A stretch of DNA of 64,000 bases from Pseudoscleropodium purum (lineage: Eukaryota > Streptophyta > Bryopsida > Hypnales > Brachytheciaceae), in the NCBI GenBank assembly GCA_963969395.1, contig OZ017800.1, positions 18,384,479 to 18,448,478 on the forward strand, read 5' to 3'. Position 1 is the stretch's first letter. Each line of letters starts with the position of its first letter. Positions 46,389-58,441 of this stretch are shown in pieces. The notes beneath the pieces are model-generated. The model saw only the letters and a list, made by a program, of their open reading frames with translations. It was not told where the DNA came from and ran no database searches. A program made the position numbers and the translations under genes.

Positions 46389-47080
46389 TTGAGGAGAAAT
46401 AGGGAGCTAATCCATTTCCAACCATTTAAGCAATTACACATATGTAAAGAATAAATTTCCCGAGTGTAGAAATTTCCTTGAGTATAAAAATGATAGACTT
46501 TAGAAGGGTTTGATACTACTTTTTCAGAATTTTAGTTCTCAAATATAATTCTTAGAATTTTTTTTAGTAGAAGATTATGTTCAATCTTTATTGGTCGTGT
46601 AGGTCTTCCTATTTTCTAACCACACGTTGGTTGCAAAATCAACTAAGGACCAGTTGCAATATTGAGAGTCTTGCAGCCAATCACAATACGCCATAATTGC
46701 ACTGGGAACTATGTCATAACTAATCACTACTCATCTTCACCTGATCGGAAAGAGAACAACCGAAGGTAGGTACATCCAAATGTGCTGCCAATCTTATACT
46801 GCCATCTGCAATGTGTGTACAACTCCAAAGTTGGTTCTGTACCTATGTGGAAGAAACACTTTTAGAATCAAACTTTGTTCCTTAATAACTTTTGCACACA
46901 GTATCTAAATGTCACATTCTCTGGTGTGTTGGAACCTCCTTTCCCTTGCTAACAAGAGCATACGAAAATCTGAACAGTTTAAGAATAGCAAATAGGCTCA
47001 GTAGCAAAAAGTGGCGGTTGGCAGAGTACCCACATTACACTGTAGAAATGGAGGGTGATCAGAAATGGGTTGGCTCCCAT
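46389..47080. mobile_element. MITE of the ACCCATTTCC family, long copy 3
   Basis: GGGAGCTAATCCATTTCC at 46391 is inverted as GGAAATGGG-type sequence ending near 47080. The left 370 bp align with copies 1 and 4. About 300 bp (46770-47050) are unique to this copy and may be an insertion or a fuller version of the element. Confidence 0.5.
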
Positions 47081-47436
47081 ATTCCACAGATATTATTTCA
47101 TACTCTGATGAGAAAGAAATTCCATTTCGCGTCAAGTGACGGAAGTGAGGTGAGGTGTCACCAAAAGAAGAAATGTTAGCAACTTTCGGCCATTCAAATG
47201 GTAGCATTCGAAGCTTTTTTCCTGCCCAAGCTGACAGCCTCTCTGTAGACATAGACAGACCAACTGCTATTGATTTGATTTGTACTTTGGCATCATACTG
47301 CCCATTCCTGAAAATTATATCAGCAGAGTGACATGTGCACCCTTGTTGATGCAGTTGGTGTGCATGCACCTCCTCTTTTTTCTTAAATTTTTTCTCATAA
47401 ACTCAAATGAAGTATGCTATCAACTAGTAACTCATA

Positions 47437-47583
47437 TAATGCCTCATCGCAGACATTCATATTTGTACTTTTCACAAATCTGAAGGTGTAGAAAAATGAA
47501 GGTGTAGAAAGAGGGGCTAATGCCTCATCACAGACATTCATATTTGTACTTTTCACAAATCTGAAGGTATAGAAAGAGGGGCT
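47437..47583 (+). repeat. 81-bp tandem duplication
   Basis: GCCTCATC(G/A)CAGACATTC begins at 47441 and 47522. The first unit also contains an internal repeat of GAAGGTGTAGAAA. Confidence 0.85.
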
Positions 47584-47920
47584 GTGTTATGAGTTTTAAT
47601 GCATTTCAGACTATCTCAATGGAATGGTGACAAATCTGCTTTGAAAGCTGGACTTGACATTACGTTACCTAAATTCATTTGGAATTTTTTTGCCTGCTTT
47701 GGAAGTATTCTTAAATGTGTTTTTTCTTTCTTCTTCTTTTTCTTCTTTTTTTCTTTTTTTTTTCCTTAAACTCACACAGACAATCTTATTCTTAACTGTC
47801 TTCAGTGACCTGCAAGTGAAGCCCTGCCCAATGAAGATTTAACAGACATTTGTCCTGCATATCAGGCATTCAGTTAGGACATCAATGTCTCTAATCCATT
47901 TCCTTTCAATCATTCATAAG

Positions 47921-48040
47921 CTTAATTTTTTAAGTACTCAGATAAGATGCTCTGGTTCTCGGAACTCTACATAGAGACAGCTTAATTTTTTAAGTACTAA
48001 GATAAGATGCTCTGGTTCTTGGAACTTTACATAGCGACAG
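47921..48040 (+). repeat. 60-bp tandem duplication
   Basis: Units start at 47921 and 47981, each opening with CTTAATTTTTTAAGTACT. Only a few substitutions separate them, so the duplication is fairly young. Confidence 0.9.
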
Positions 48041-48235
48041 AGTACATGGGCTTGTACATAGAATTTGTAAATTTAAGAATGAAACACAAGATCATCATAT
48101 GTACTGTATTTCTCTTCCTTGCAGTAAAGGTCTCTATTTTTTGGTGTAAAAATAAATAAAAATAACAAATAAACAAAAATCATACAACACTAAAGTTTTT
48201 TTTCCCTTCTCTCTTCACCACAATTAACTTAGAGC

Positions 48236-48675
48236 ATGCTCACCAGGCTTGAAAAGCAAATGAACTTGTTAAGAGGTCATCCAATTTGCAAGGCAATTAG
48301 GCAACAAGGTCTAGAAGAAAAACAGGGCTCGTGTAGCAATTCAGTGTATGACCTAAAAACAACCTGCATTGGATGATTGGTGGCAAATTTTCCAAGCAAG
48401 CCATAAGGTACATGCACCTAAAAGTATTCATGTATCCAATGGCATTCTTTTTTAGGAAGGAGAGTCATTTTGGAACATAAATGTAGACATATCAAACAAA
48501 GCTTATTAATTGTTGGTCAACATAATAAATCATGTATGATTCTCCTAGATTTGCCTTTCAGAATGACTCCCCTTCCTAAAAAGGGATGCCATTAAGTGTT
48601 TCTACCTTAGGAGGGGTGATTCATTCGATTTTCAAGCTAAACCATCATCAAGTCTGGGTGGTGATGCTCTTAGAA
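48236..48675. other. Spacer with no recognised feature
   Basis: Mixed composition without recognisable coding or repeat structure. The phrase AACTTAGAGCATGCTCACC near 48227 resembles a MITE end but no partner was found. Confidence 0.3.
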
Positions 48676-49129
48676 ATAAGGTAAAACAGCCCATTTTAGA
48701 CAGAATGGGGAGTTTGCCTTCATGCCATTGTTGAAGTTTTTAAAAAAAAATTCATATATAAACAAGTGTCAAAAATGGCAAGTGCAATTGAAATTTTATT
48801 TTTTCAACAAAATATGCATTTGTTATGAATTTTTGAAGTGTTTCACTTAAAAGAATCTAATAGACTACCCCAAGACCAACAAAAAATTGTATTCATAATA
48901 TTTATGAAACTCATCTAAAGCAATCACAATAATTTCTAACATGGAAGCCCTAAAAAAGTTATGTTATACAATGAATTAACACTGAAAAGCTGAAAGTTCC
49001 TAATGTGGTGACTAACTACTCCATCCCGGTCAGTTAAGACATCTCATTCTCTGAAAAAACAACCACAATGGGATCATTCCTAGGTGTCCACAATGGGTAT
49101 TTAGTCCACAATGGGCTGTTTTACCTTAT
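48676..49129. mobile_element. 454-bp MITE-like element with perfect 20-bp inverted ends
   Basis: ATAAGGTAAAACAGCCCATT at 48676-48695 is exactly inverted at 49110-49129. Weaker complementarity continues a further 15-20 bp inward. No target duplication is obvious and there is no coding capacity. Confidence 0.6.
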
Positions 49130-51572
49130 ATCTCACAACATGAGAAGCATTCCAATATTACACACACCCATTGATGCAAATTTTTATCCAAGCATCACCT
49201 ACTAATTTATTTTATTTTATTTTATTTTAAACGCATGGACAATTTGCATTGCACACACTAGATTTTTCATGTTGGACTGTGGTACGATCAAACAAATGCA
49301 ATTTTCACATGTTGTGAGTTGAGCTCTGTCAGTCTGTTTGAGCCATTTGATCCCACAATAACTTATATGACGGATCCCATGAGGGATTTTATGCTCCAAT
49401 AGTGAGCCCCTTTCGTTTTCTTATTAATGGCTCTCTGCAAAGTGAGTCACCGAATGTCAGGACTTGGGGATTCATCAAATGAATCTGATATTATTCAGGT
49501 AGCCCCTCCTGAAAGGCCAAAAGTTTGTGGACAAAACAAAGATGTGCTATTTATAATTTTAGGTGAGAAAAAGAGTCCATTCTGGACACGAAGTTTAGGT
49601 AACCCAGTTGTGGGCAAAGCTCTTCATGTTGTAGAATATACGATTGTAGGGTTTGCAATGTAGAGCATAGGAAGGAAGAAAATTGCCCACAATGAGCTTG
49701 GCTGGACAAACTTGTATCAAGAATGGACTCTTTGACGCAATGAAGTTTGCAACTTTTAAAAATTTTGTATTCAATGAAAGGATGTTAATCCCTAATGACT
49801 TGGATAGGGGATACTTTCAAAATAGGCTAAAATCGCTAAGAACTTGAGCAATTTAATTGCTCATTTTTTTATGAAATTAAGTAGAACGTAACTATAGGAT
49901 TTTGAGTTAAAAAAAAAATCAAATTATTTTACATCATAGTTTAGTAGATATTTAAGTTTGAAAATATATTTGGGTCAATAGTATTAGAAGATTTTTGGGG
50001 CCTCTGGATGCCTGCGAGTTATCATAGCCTGCAAACGCTAGAAACAAGTTTGGTGTAGCAATTTGACGTGGCCAAGACCTTACCATGTCATTGACCAAAT
50101 TTATTTATTTTTAAATTTATTTTTGCATTTGGAGACTAAATTTTTTTTATTGAAAAAAAAATTCTGACAGCGGGCTGTTCCCCTTGCTACAAGGAACAGT
50201 TGTGGGTGAACAAACCCGAAACAAGCTTCTAGACCCCCCAAAACTCTTCTAATGAAAAACAAGGTAATGTGCTTCGAAGGAGCATTTATTAGTGAGAATA
50301 TTCTGAAATGATGACCTTTCCATACTTAGTGAAAGATAAGAGAGTTAAGAATGTTCATCTAAAATTTCACAACACTATAAGCATTTTTCAATTCATGGAT
50401 GGAGCTAGCAATGCACAATGGTCACTAAAATGAGACACTGTGGTAGTTTTTGTATGAAAACCAAGGATGGGACACTTATCTTTTCTTTGAGCTCCTTGGA
50501 TCTAACCTTTTTGAAGTGGATCAATCCTTTTTGAGGTGGGCAACAATTACATTGGTTGGTTGACTTTCTAGTCCATGCCCAAGCCAAACCCCCTAAAATG
50601 AGTTGGAACTTTAATACACCATTCAACTTTAAGAAAATCCACAAGGTGGAGTTTAGCTTGGAATTTGATGAAACTATTGTCATAGGATTTAAAATGTAGT
50701 CTTTTTTGTGGTAACTATTCTTATTTTATTTTATTATTTAAAATCTGAAAACGATCAACTCAAAAAAAAAAAAGTAGTGGCTAGAAAATGGTCACTTGGG
50801 TCATTACGGGTTAAGCATTATGATTAGAAGTTAACCATTTGGTTGAATTTAAAAGATATTGATCTATTTTTACCAAATGAATTTTGAATAATTTAACCTT
50901 TAATCCTCCTTGCAAGTAGAAATGGTATTTTGAAATATGAACATCTAAAATGAAATATTAGATTTTGGTTTGTTTTCCTCTTCTTTTTCAAGATTTGAAA
51001 AACACATAAACTTCTAGAAAATCTAATTTTCACGAAGATCCAATTGTTGGAAAATAAGTTATGTTTTTTTAATATAATCTCTAACTTGGGTAAGAAGAGT
51101 GTAATATCATTTTGATTTGAAAATTGCACACTTCTTCCTAAATTAAGGCTTAACTCAAATTTGAAACCCTTAAAACCTTTTTGCAAAGACAATTTGAGTT
51201 ATTGGATTCAAAAGCTTGACAACACTATATTGTGAAAAGTTCAAGAAATCTTGAAATACATACTTTGCTCTACTATGCAAGCTTTGTTTTCAAACAAACA
51301 TTGCTTTCAGTCTTGAAATTTCTCATATATCACCTTTGTACTAGTAAAAAATAAGACCATATGGTTACAAATTTAATTAATAGTCCATTTTGTAGAGATT
51401 GTTGATTTTTGGCAATTTTGTGAGTATTGCCAACTTTGGACTCACGAGTCTTTAAGATTTTAATTTGAATATTTACCAAAATATAATTTTTAGAACTTCT
51501 ATTTAATGCACAATTAGGTACAATAATCTTACCTATTTTTTCCAAAGTGAGATTTCAATAGAAAGTCTAGTA
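49130..51572. other. AT-rich noncoding DNA with no recognised gene
   Basis: It contains a (TTTTA)n tract at 49206-49234 and a short palindromic GC-richer piece near 50170-50200. Short frames such as 49427-49663 have no recognisable similarity. Confidence 0.4.
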
Positions 51573-52690
51573 TTTTGAGGAAGTTGTAGCATGCCTAAAA
51601 AATGGTTTGATTTCAAAACCAAAAATTGCATTGGAATTACACAAAAGATTAATTAATGATCAAGAAAAATATATACATGTAAATTTGAAAATCATTAAAA
51701 GATTTTGGATATTTTCTAAACATTGACTATTATCTAGTGCTTCCACCCTTTATTAAAAACATTGCTTGCATTCCATTGGGCATATTTGAAAGGAGCTTTT
51801 GCAATTGCTTTATAGATACCTCATTCTATACCACTTGAATTGTTTGTATCACGTCTTGTTTGTTCTTTAGATGATTGTAGTGTCGCAACAAATATTTCAC
51901 TACCTTCTACAAGTTTTCAACATTTGGAATTTAAATGTGGTGAATTTGTAGGCCAACCCAACTTTTGAATGCACCATGATCTTTTTTTCACTTCTCTAAA
52001 AACTTGTGATGGAAGAAAGTGCCATCTTCCATAAGTGTGAGCTCATGAAGATGATCATGCATAAAATAGAACTTGTTCAATGTGCCCTCATAAATGTTAC
52101 GAGCAAAATCTGTTGTTGTTCTTTTATCTTTAGGCATGATGACCAAAGGACTTTTGTCAAAATAGGTGAAGACCTCCAAACCATCACTGATGTTCTTTTA
52201 GACTTAAAAGTGGGTGCTAAACAATTTGATGCATATTTCTCATGAACCTTCCACTAAATTCTATTTCATCAAGAGGTTTTGTCAATCTCAAATGATGATT
52301 CATCTATCTTGATGACATTATTCCAATCGTGTTTTGTCCAGTGACAATGTTTTCAAGCAAATGCTAACCTCATAGCTCAGTGTTGTATAATGAGAAAGGG
52401 TTTCCTACATGCAGTTCAATTCCCACAAATAAGTCTACACACATATGTGCGTAAATTATTCCAATGCACTCCAATTGCAAGATTTGGTTGCAGGCATTGT
52501 GATTGTTTATTGATAGTCATGATTGACAAGTCCAGCCAAATCTTATAATGCACTAACAAACAATTTTTGAGGTTTGTAGCTTGGTTTTTGAGTTTCAAAG
52601 CATCTGGAGGCTTTCTACTTTGTTAAACCAGTAGACACACTAGATCAGGGGATCTACATTAGTTCAACCAAGTTTTTATATTTCATGCCC
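51573..52690 (-). mobile_element. Tc1/mariner-like element remnant, copy 2
   Basis: It aligns with 17389-18480 in the same orientation, including phrases around GTGCTTCCA, the transposase pseudogene and TAGATCAGGG. The sequence expected next (as at 18490-18860) appears only at 57140-57530, so this copy seems to have been split by later insertions. Confidence 0.55.
51740..52390 (-). pseudogene. Tc1/mariner-like transposase, degenerate copy 2
   Basis: The minus-strand frame 51988-52179 reads SPLVIMPKDK and LNKFYFMHDHLHELTLMEDG, closely similar to the copy at 17561-18028 and covering the second catalytic Asp. The part holding the third catalytic residue is shifted out of frame. It is more degraded than copy 1 and cannot encode an active enzyme. 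Confidence 0.65.
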
Positions 52691-52834
52691 TTAATACGGA
52701 AAAAGTGGGGCCCTAATGTACAGAAGTTCAATGCATATGTGTTGATCATGGCAATTTTCTTTTGGGCTCTATTAATCTGACACTCCTCTTAACATCAATC
52801 AACATATTTGTATTGATACGAAGTATAGACTTGT

Positions 52835-55205
52835 GAAATTTTTTATTTTTGACAATTTGTTGTGAATAGTGTAAATAGAAACAATTTGATGATTAGTTCA
52901 TACAATAGAGTAATAATATAGACAAATTGATGGATTAAAAGCATATGTAAAGTTGTCAAGGGCTTAGGATTACGAAAGACAATTTGATTTGGCATCTAGG
53001 GTCTAAATAGTTGTCTTCGGCCTTATTATATAGTTGAACAATTTTTCATTTCCCCCCCCCTCTCTTGGTCATTTTGGTTTTGTCAAGTTGTCTCGTTAAC
53101 TTTGTGTTTTCAGCTCATATTAATATACTTACTGTTTTAACAATTTGCCTCAAGCAATTGTTTGTGTGTTTGAATTTGGATCTAGTGATTGAACTAATTT
53201 GTGGTTCTGAGTCAATTTGATTTGTGTGATCTCATTCCAATGATTGGAATTTTTTGTTGTGTGATTTTTGAGCAATTTGTCTAAATTGTGATTGTATTCT
53301 TGTAAGCTGTGTTAAGCAATTTGTCTTCATATTCATTGATAATAAATTGATGTACTTGAACTATTATAATTGAATCTATATCTTTGAAGGTCTTAGTATG
53401 ATTCTCCCAGTGTTGGAAGTTGGTTGTAGACAAATTGAATTATATTGGGATTGTGGGAGAACAAGAAGATGTTTTTATGCTTGAAGCTGAACATTGTATG
53501 AATAACAATTTGTCAAGTAGCATGACTAAATTAGTACACTAGTCTTGCAGAATGAAGATTGTGATTTGAATTACTTGAGTTATATGATGTGGTGTTTATG
53601 TATGATTTATGTTGTATGTCAATTTGATTAATTGACAATATAATGTGAGATGGAAATTTTAAGTGTAAATTTACTTGTGTATGTGAATACCAACGTCTAG
53701 ACAAGTTGTGTGACTGTATGCATATACAAATTTGAGAGATTAATTTATGAACTTAATTGTATGTTAGTTCATATAATGAATTGAGTAAGTGAGGACAAAT
53801 TTGCTTATTAATTTGATGCTGGATCAAATGGCAACCAAGAAAACTTGACAGCGGAACTGGACTAGTTATGATTCAATTTGGTGTTTCTAAAGCAAGTTGT
53901 CTGTAACTACTTAAATTGCAATTGGTAAGTGAAATCGACAGCTCTTTACTTTATTAAAATTTTTGCTTAATTGGAATGATTGTTGTAATATGAATTTGAA
54001 TTCAATTGATGTTTTAGAATGTCATAAGAGATGAGTTGCTATGAGTGAATCAAAAATTGACAAATTGATAAAGTGTAGAATATTGTATAAGTAAATTTAG
54101 AGTCTTGAATTAAAATATTTACCTTGACAAGATGTTTAGCTAATGAGATTATGAATTACAAGGTGAGCATAGAGATATTAATGATAATTTATAAATAGTC
54201 TTGGGATTGTGTCTACGGTTGGTGAGACTATGATCATAAGTTGGCAACTTGTCTGTAAATTGGGCTACAAGAAAATAATATCTAATAGAGTATTATTTTC
54301 ATGTATACAAATTGTCAAAAAATTATAGGGACAATTATAAAAACATGGTGGAAAATAGTTGTATTAAATCAAGACTATTTTGATAGATAACCATGGACAA
54401 ATTGTTTTAATACACTCTTCTTTATAAATTCATACTATTAAAAGTATAAGTTTAACTTGAAGGGGTGGTGATTATTAAACTAATAAATTGTTGTAATAAA
54501 ATTATTAAGACAAATTGTTTTGAGTTTGTAATTTATGGAAGGTCACTATTGAGTAAGAAATTATGGAAATAATTAATTATGTGCCTTGTATTTCATATGT
54601 TCATGAAAAACTAACAAGTTGTGTGCAGATGGAAGAATGGATAAGAAAGTGAATGGAGATGCATTATACACTCATTCCCATTGCATTTAGTTAGAGACAA
54701 ATTGCCTTTAGGACCGGCATCAGTTTGATACTCATTTAACTAGTAATTAGGCTAGTTAAATAGTGATTGTTCAACAAATTGTTCAAAATATAAAGAAGGC
54801 TATAATTATGGAATGTGTGTACACTTATATAAATATAAATATATTATGCATTTGTTAGTGTCTAGATCATACATGACAAATTGTTGTTAGACCTAACAAA
54901 TTGTCTAAAATTTCCTTGAAATCCTATATAGGACCAAGACGACATTTCATATGTCCATAGCATTATTTAAAGGACTGGCTACCAAATTCAACCTTGGGAA
55001 ATAAGAGTGTTGTAAATTCTTTTATAGCAAAATTTTAAAGTAAATCCCATATCAATTTGACTTACAAGTGACTTCTAGATACAAAATATTAGACTATTTG
55101 ACCATTTCCCTTAAATTTTGGAACCCCTATACTATAGTCTTGGATTTTGTGAGATAGATAAAACAAAGACTACACAAAGAAAAAAAAATTGCTCAACTGA
55201 TTTGG
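52835..55205. repeat. Noncoding CAAWTTG motif array (copy B), inverted relative to copy A
   Basis: Read on the minus strand it aligns with 4060-6225. The phrases TATAGGGGTTCC, TAATGCTATGGACA, TGTATGATCTAGAC and AATGCAATGGGAATGAGTG all have counterparts in the same order. Exact CAAWTTG motifs start at 52853, 52882, 52923, 52980, 53141, 53213, 53273, 53317, 53431, 53506, 53620, 53874, 54061, 54308, 54398, 54511, 54698, 54775, 54877, 54896 and 55053. The flanking helicase, OTU and unknown genes are missing, so this copy is noncoding only. Confidence 0.72.
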
Positions 55206-55834
55206 CAATTGATTTGGCAATAATTATTTAAAAATAAGAAGAAAAATGAATAAGAAAAAATTTCAAATTCAGAAAAAGTTAAATGACCAAGATATTGTAA
55301 AAAAATATTCAATATTCAATATTAATAGAGAAGCTCAAATTAGAATTCAGTGGTCATCTACCACAAAGAAAATTTTGGATGTCAAGGTAAAAGAACTATT
55401 TCATTGACATGCAAAGGGTACAAAGGGTGGAGTTTTTTTTGTTTTTTTTGTTTTTTTTAATGAAATCCATTGTTAGTCATCAATCTTCAAAGAATATGGG
55501 ATAATTTAAAGAAAAAAGTTTGACTGCTTATTGTCAAAAAGTAGGAATTATATACAAAGTAAAACTTCAAACTTCATTTTGGCATAGTAAATTAACTTTT
55601 TTTTAACTTTGAACTATACAAAATTGTAAAATCAAGATAAATTCCATCTCCTCAAATCCATTTGATATTTCAATCCTCCAATCAAAAGTTATTGTCAAAT
55701 TTCAAAGAGGATGTTTGAAATTGTAAAACAAAATGTCCCTTCCAACCCCTCTCTCAAATTTGTCTATAACTTTTGATTGGAGGATTGAAATATCAAACAA
55801 ATTTTTTGAAGTGAATTTTGCTTAATTTTCTACT
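55206..55834. other. AT-rich spacer with a hairpin module
   Basis: It is mostly AT-rich with T runs near 55434-55460. A strong inverted repeat lies at 55661-55797 (separate entry). No gene is recognisable. Confidence 0.4.
55661..55797. repeat. Hairpin with 42-bp arms and 53-bp loop
   Basis: The arms 55661-55702 and 55756-55797 are inverse complements with two mismatches in 42. The transcript of either strand would fold into a long near-perfect stem. It is the best preserved copy of the module also seen at 7820-9345, 58900-59222 and 61255-61470. Confidence 0.85.
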
Positions 55835-56690
55835 TTAAATCCTAAAGTTCCTTGACTATGTTTTCATCCAAATGCTCCCAAATTGCCATTTTTAAGACAA
55901 GTACCAAAAAAAAATTTAATATTTTTGCACACATCGAACCAAAGGATCCTATATTATAATCATTCTAAAAGATGTGAAAATCTTTTTTGGGCCCTACAAA
56001 AAATTGGGCTATTGCACTTCACAAGGTCACATTTGTATGAAATTATGTCCAAAGTGGTTGCAACTTTTTGGATTCATTCTTCAAGGCAAGTTAGCTAAAT
56101 GCTTGAAAATTTTCAGATCATTTGGAATTGTACAACATATAGGAAAAAAAATAGTAAGTAGTAAGAAGTAGAGAATGAATTGTTAATACTAAATTGTTAA
56201 TAATTTAGTTATAGAATTGAAAAGTGCCAATTCCAAAGGTTGTAATGTTGTGATAAATAATCTTCACCTAATATTTTTATTTTTTTTCAAAAATATTGAA
56301 AATTGAGCTCAATAAAGAACTTCAAAGTTTATTTTGGAGTAGAGAGTATATAACTGTCCGCAAACTAAAACACCTCATAACTTTTGACTAATTGATCAAA
56401 ATGGAATAATTCAAAGCTTTATATGTATATATGAATCTAGAAAATTACTTTCAAATTTTTGTTTTTGAAAAAAGTGATTTTTAGATCTGCTTGGACTGCC
56501 CAAGTTGAGAAACAAACTACATATTAGGCTATAACTTTTGACTTGTATTTTCAAATGTCCTGAAATTTAGTGCACATGAAAGATATTCCTTGTCCACACC
56601 TTCTATTAAAGCTTGGTCCCAAAAATTTTACTTTTAACTACAATTCCTACTTTTAGCTTGACTATAAGTTCCTATTAATCCTAGGTATCC
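55835..56690. mobile_element. 0.85-kb noncoding element, inverted relative of 18870-19787 (copy 3)
   Basis: It starts TTAAATCCTAAAGTTCC, the diverged terminus seen at the right end of copy 1. It aligns with the inverse of 19740 down to about 18930, including AGGTCACATTTGTATGA and TGAGAAACAAACTA phrases. The far end near 56690 is poorly defined. Confidence 0.5.
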
Positions 56691-57139
56691 CATATGCATT
56701 GTTCTATCTACTACCACCCCACTTGTATAAATAGCTTATCTTCTCATCTCTCAATGCACTTAATTAAATTAAATGACATTCACTTTTCAAATGCTTAATG
56801 TATAGAACTAGTTATGAATTTGTTAAAATTGAATTTGAAAGTGTATCATTATTATGCATCAATGTGCCCTTTGGATAGGGTTGTGGGTTGAAATCCCAAC
56901 GGCGACCTTAGTCACGGGTGTTTGTTGATGTGGCAGTCCTACCTGGTCTGCCGATGTGGCTATTTTGCCTATGTGGCCAATTTTTGAATAATTATATATT
57001 TTTTGAATTTGATCAAATTGAAAAATAAAATCAGCATACTTGTGTTTATGAATCAAGTTTTTCAAGTCAACTATCCTAACCAACATGTATGATATGATTT
57101 TCATGTTAGTTAGGACATTATTTTTTCTTATGATGCCTT
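56691..57139. other. Spacer with short GATGTGGC repeats
   Basis: GATGTGGC-type words recur at 56927-56985. Otherwise it is AT-rich with no recognised gene. Confidence 0.35.
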
Positions 57140-57530
57140 TTTGTGCATTCCAATAGATAGAGTTCTTATTTCAATTATCAATGTTCTTGTATGCATTGTA
57201 AGAATTGAAATCTGATGAGAAAACATTAATTTTATAAGCATCCATGTAATCGCAGTTGTGACCAAAAGAAATTGACATTCTAAAACTTGAATTGGAAAAG
57301 AATAGGACAATACAAATTTGAATAGAACTCAAACTGAATGGTAAGAAGAATGTAAAGCATCCAAAAAAAGAAAGCAATGGTAAAACAAATTTGTTTGAGA
57401 CCTAAATGAGTCCAATTGAGAGATGGAAATAGAAGAAAATAAGGAATGGCAATTGTGAAAGTGAATTGAATCCAAGGAAGACAAGTCAATATGCAACATA
57501 GTTGTCATTGTTGTTGTAGTGCAATTAGCA
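57140..57530. repeat. Repeat homologous to 18490-18860
   Basis: TGCATTGTAAGAATTGAAA followed by CTGATGAGAAAA, and later GGTAAAACAAAT, align with copy 1 in the same orientation. In copy 1 this piece directly follows the Tc1/mariner-like core; here it is 4.4 kb away from it. Confidence 0.5.
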
Positions 57531-58441
57531 AAACTTTATGTAATACATAAATTAGGTAGTTAAAGATTTTTTTTCACTTTGAATATAACTAAAAGTAATG
57601 TGTAGAAATTTAGGAAATTCTATAATCTATATCTAAATGATAAATCTTCTCATTAAGGCTATCTTGTGTAGAAAAAAGTAACTTTTCAAAATAAGATGTA
57701 AATGCTTCTAAAGTCATTCTAAACAATTTACCTTATCATGGCAACAATTTATTTTATGATAAGAAATTGTCTACTTTTTATAGTTTAATTTTTAACCAAC
57801 AAAACTCCCTCACTTGGTGCACTCATTTGGTGTGTTTGCCATGGGGCATAGATGGAGCAATGAGGTTCCACTCTTCAAAATCACGTGCCAAATGAGCACT
57901 TGGCAAGCCTCGTTGGTAAGTCTACCGTTGGGATGCTCTTATTTCTTGCCTCATCAACTACACATGATAAACCATATTAACCCTTCAAAGGCCCTTGGGA
58001 TCCTTGTATATGGCATGTATTTAGCCTTATAACTTTTCAATTGTGGTTTCATATATCAATTGTGATACATTGTTATTCATGTTTTATCATTATCGTTAAT
58101 TTACTTTGAACCAAAAAGTGTTTGATAAATGTTTTTCTAATCAAATATCACCCAATATAGAATGGCATGAAGCTAGCCCATCACACACAAAATTATATTA
58201 ATGGTGTACATTCCAACTCGTACACTATGCATCACTAGAATTCTTTTGCTTGTGATGGGTTGGTTGGCATTTGAACTGTCATAGGCTGGCTTACCTTATA
58301 TTATATTGGAAATACTGTAAGTTTGTTTACCTTTTATGAGAATCCTAACATGCAACATTTGTTCAACGAATGGCAGCTTCAGCCAAAAAGTGATCCTTGA
58401 CCCTTTTCGAGAATGTCAGCAACAACAATGAAATATTAAAG
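57531..58441. other. AT-rich stretch with no gene recognised
   Basis: A GC-richer piece at 57800-57960 ends with GGGATGCTCTTA, which resembles a MITE terminus, but no partner was found. A small inverted repeat pairs about 58168-58190 with 58250-58275. Confidence 0.35.

Larger units (their letters stand above)
47081..48235. other. Noncoding stretch with two tandem duplications
   Basis: It holds the 81-bp duplication at 47437-47583 and the 60-bp duplication at 47921-48040 (separate entries), plus a pyrimidine-rich tract at 47715-47765. No gene is recognisable. Confidence 0.4.

Noticed and set aside
19416..56171. Similar peptides from 19416-19658 (minus) and 55974-56171 (plus), sharing FRxFxIVQHIGKK
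   Set aside because: They fall in two inverted copies of the same noncoding element. The third copy at 45370-46289 does not keep the frame, so a conserved protein is unlikely.
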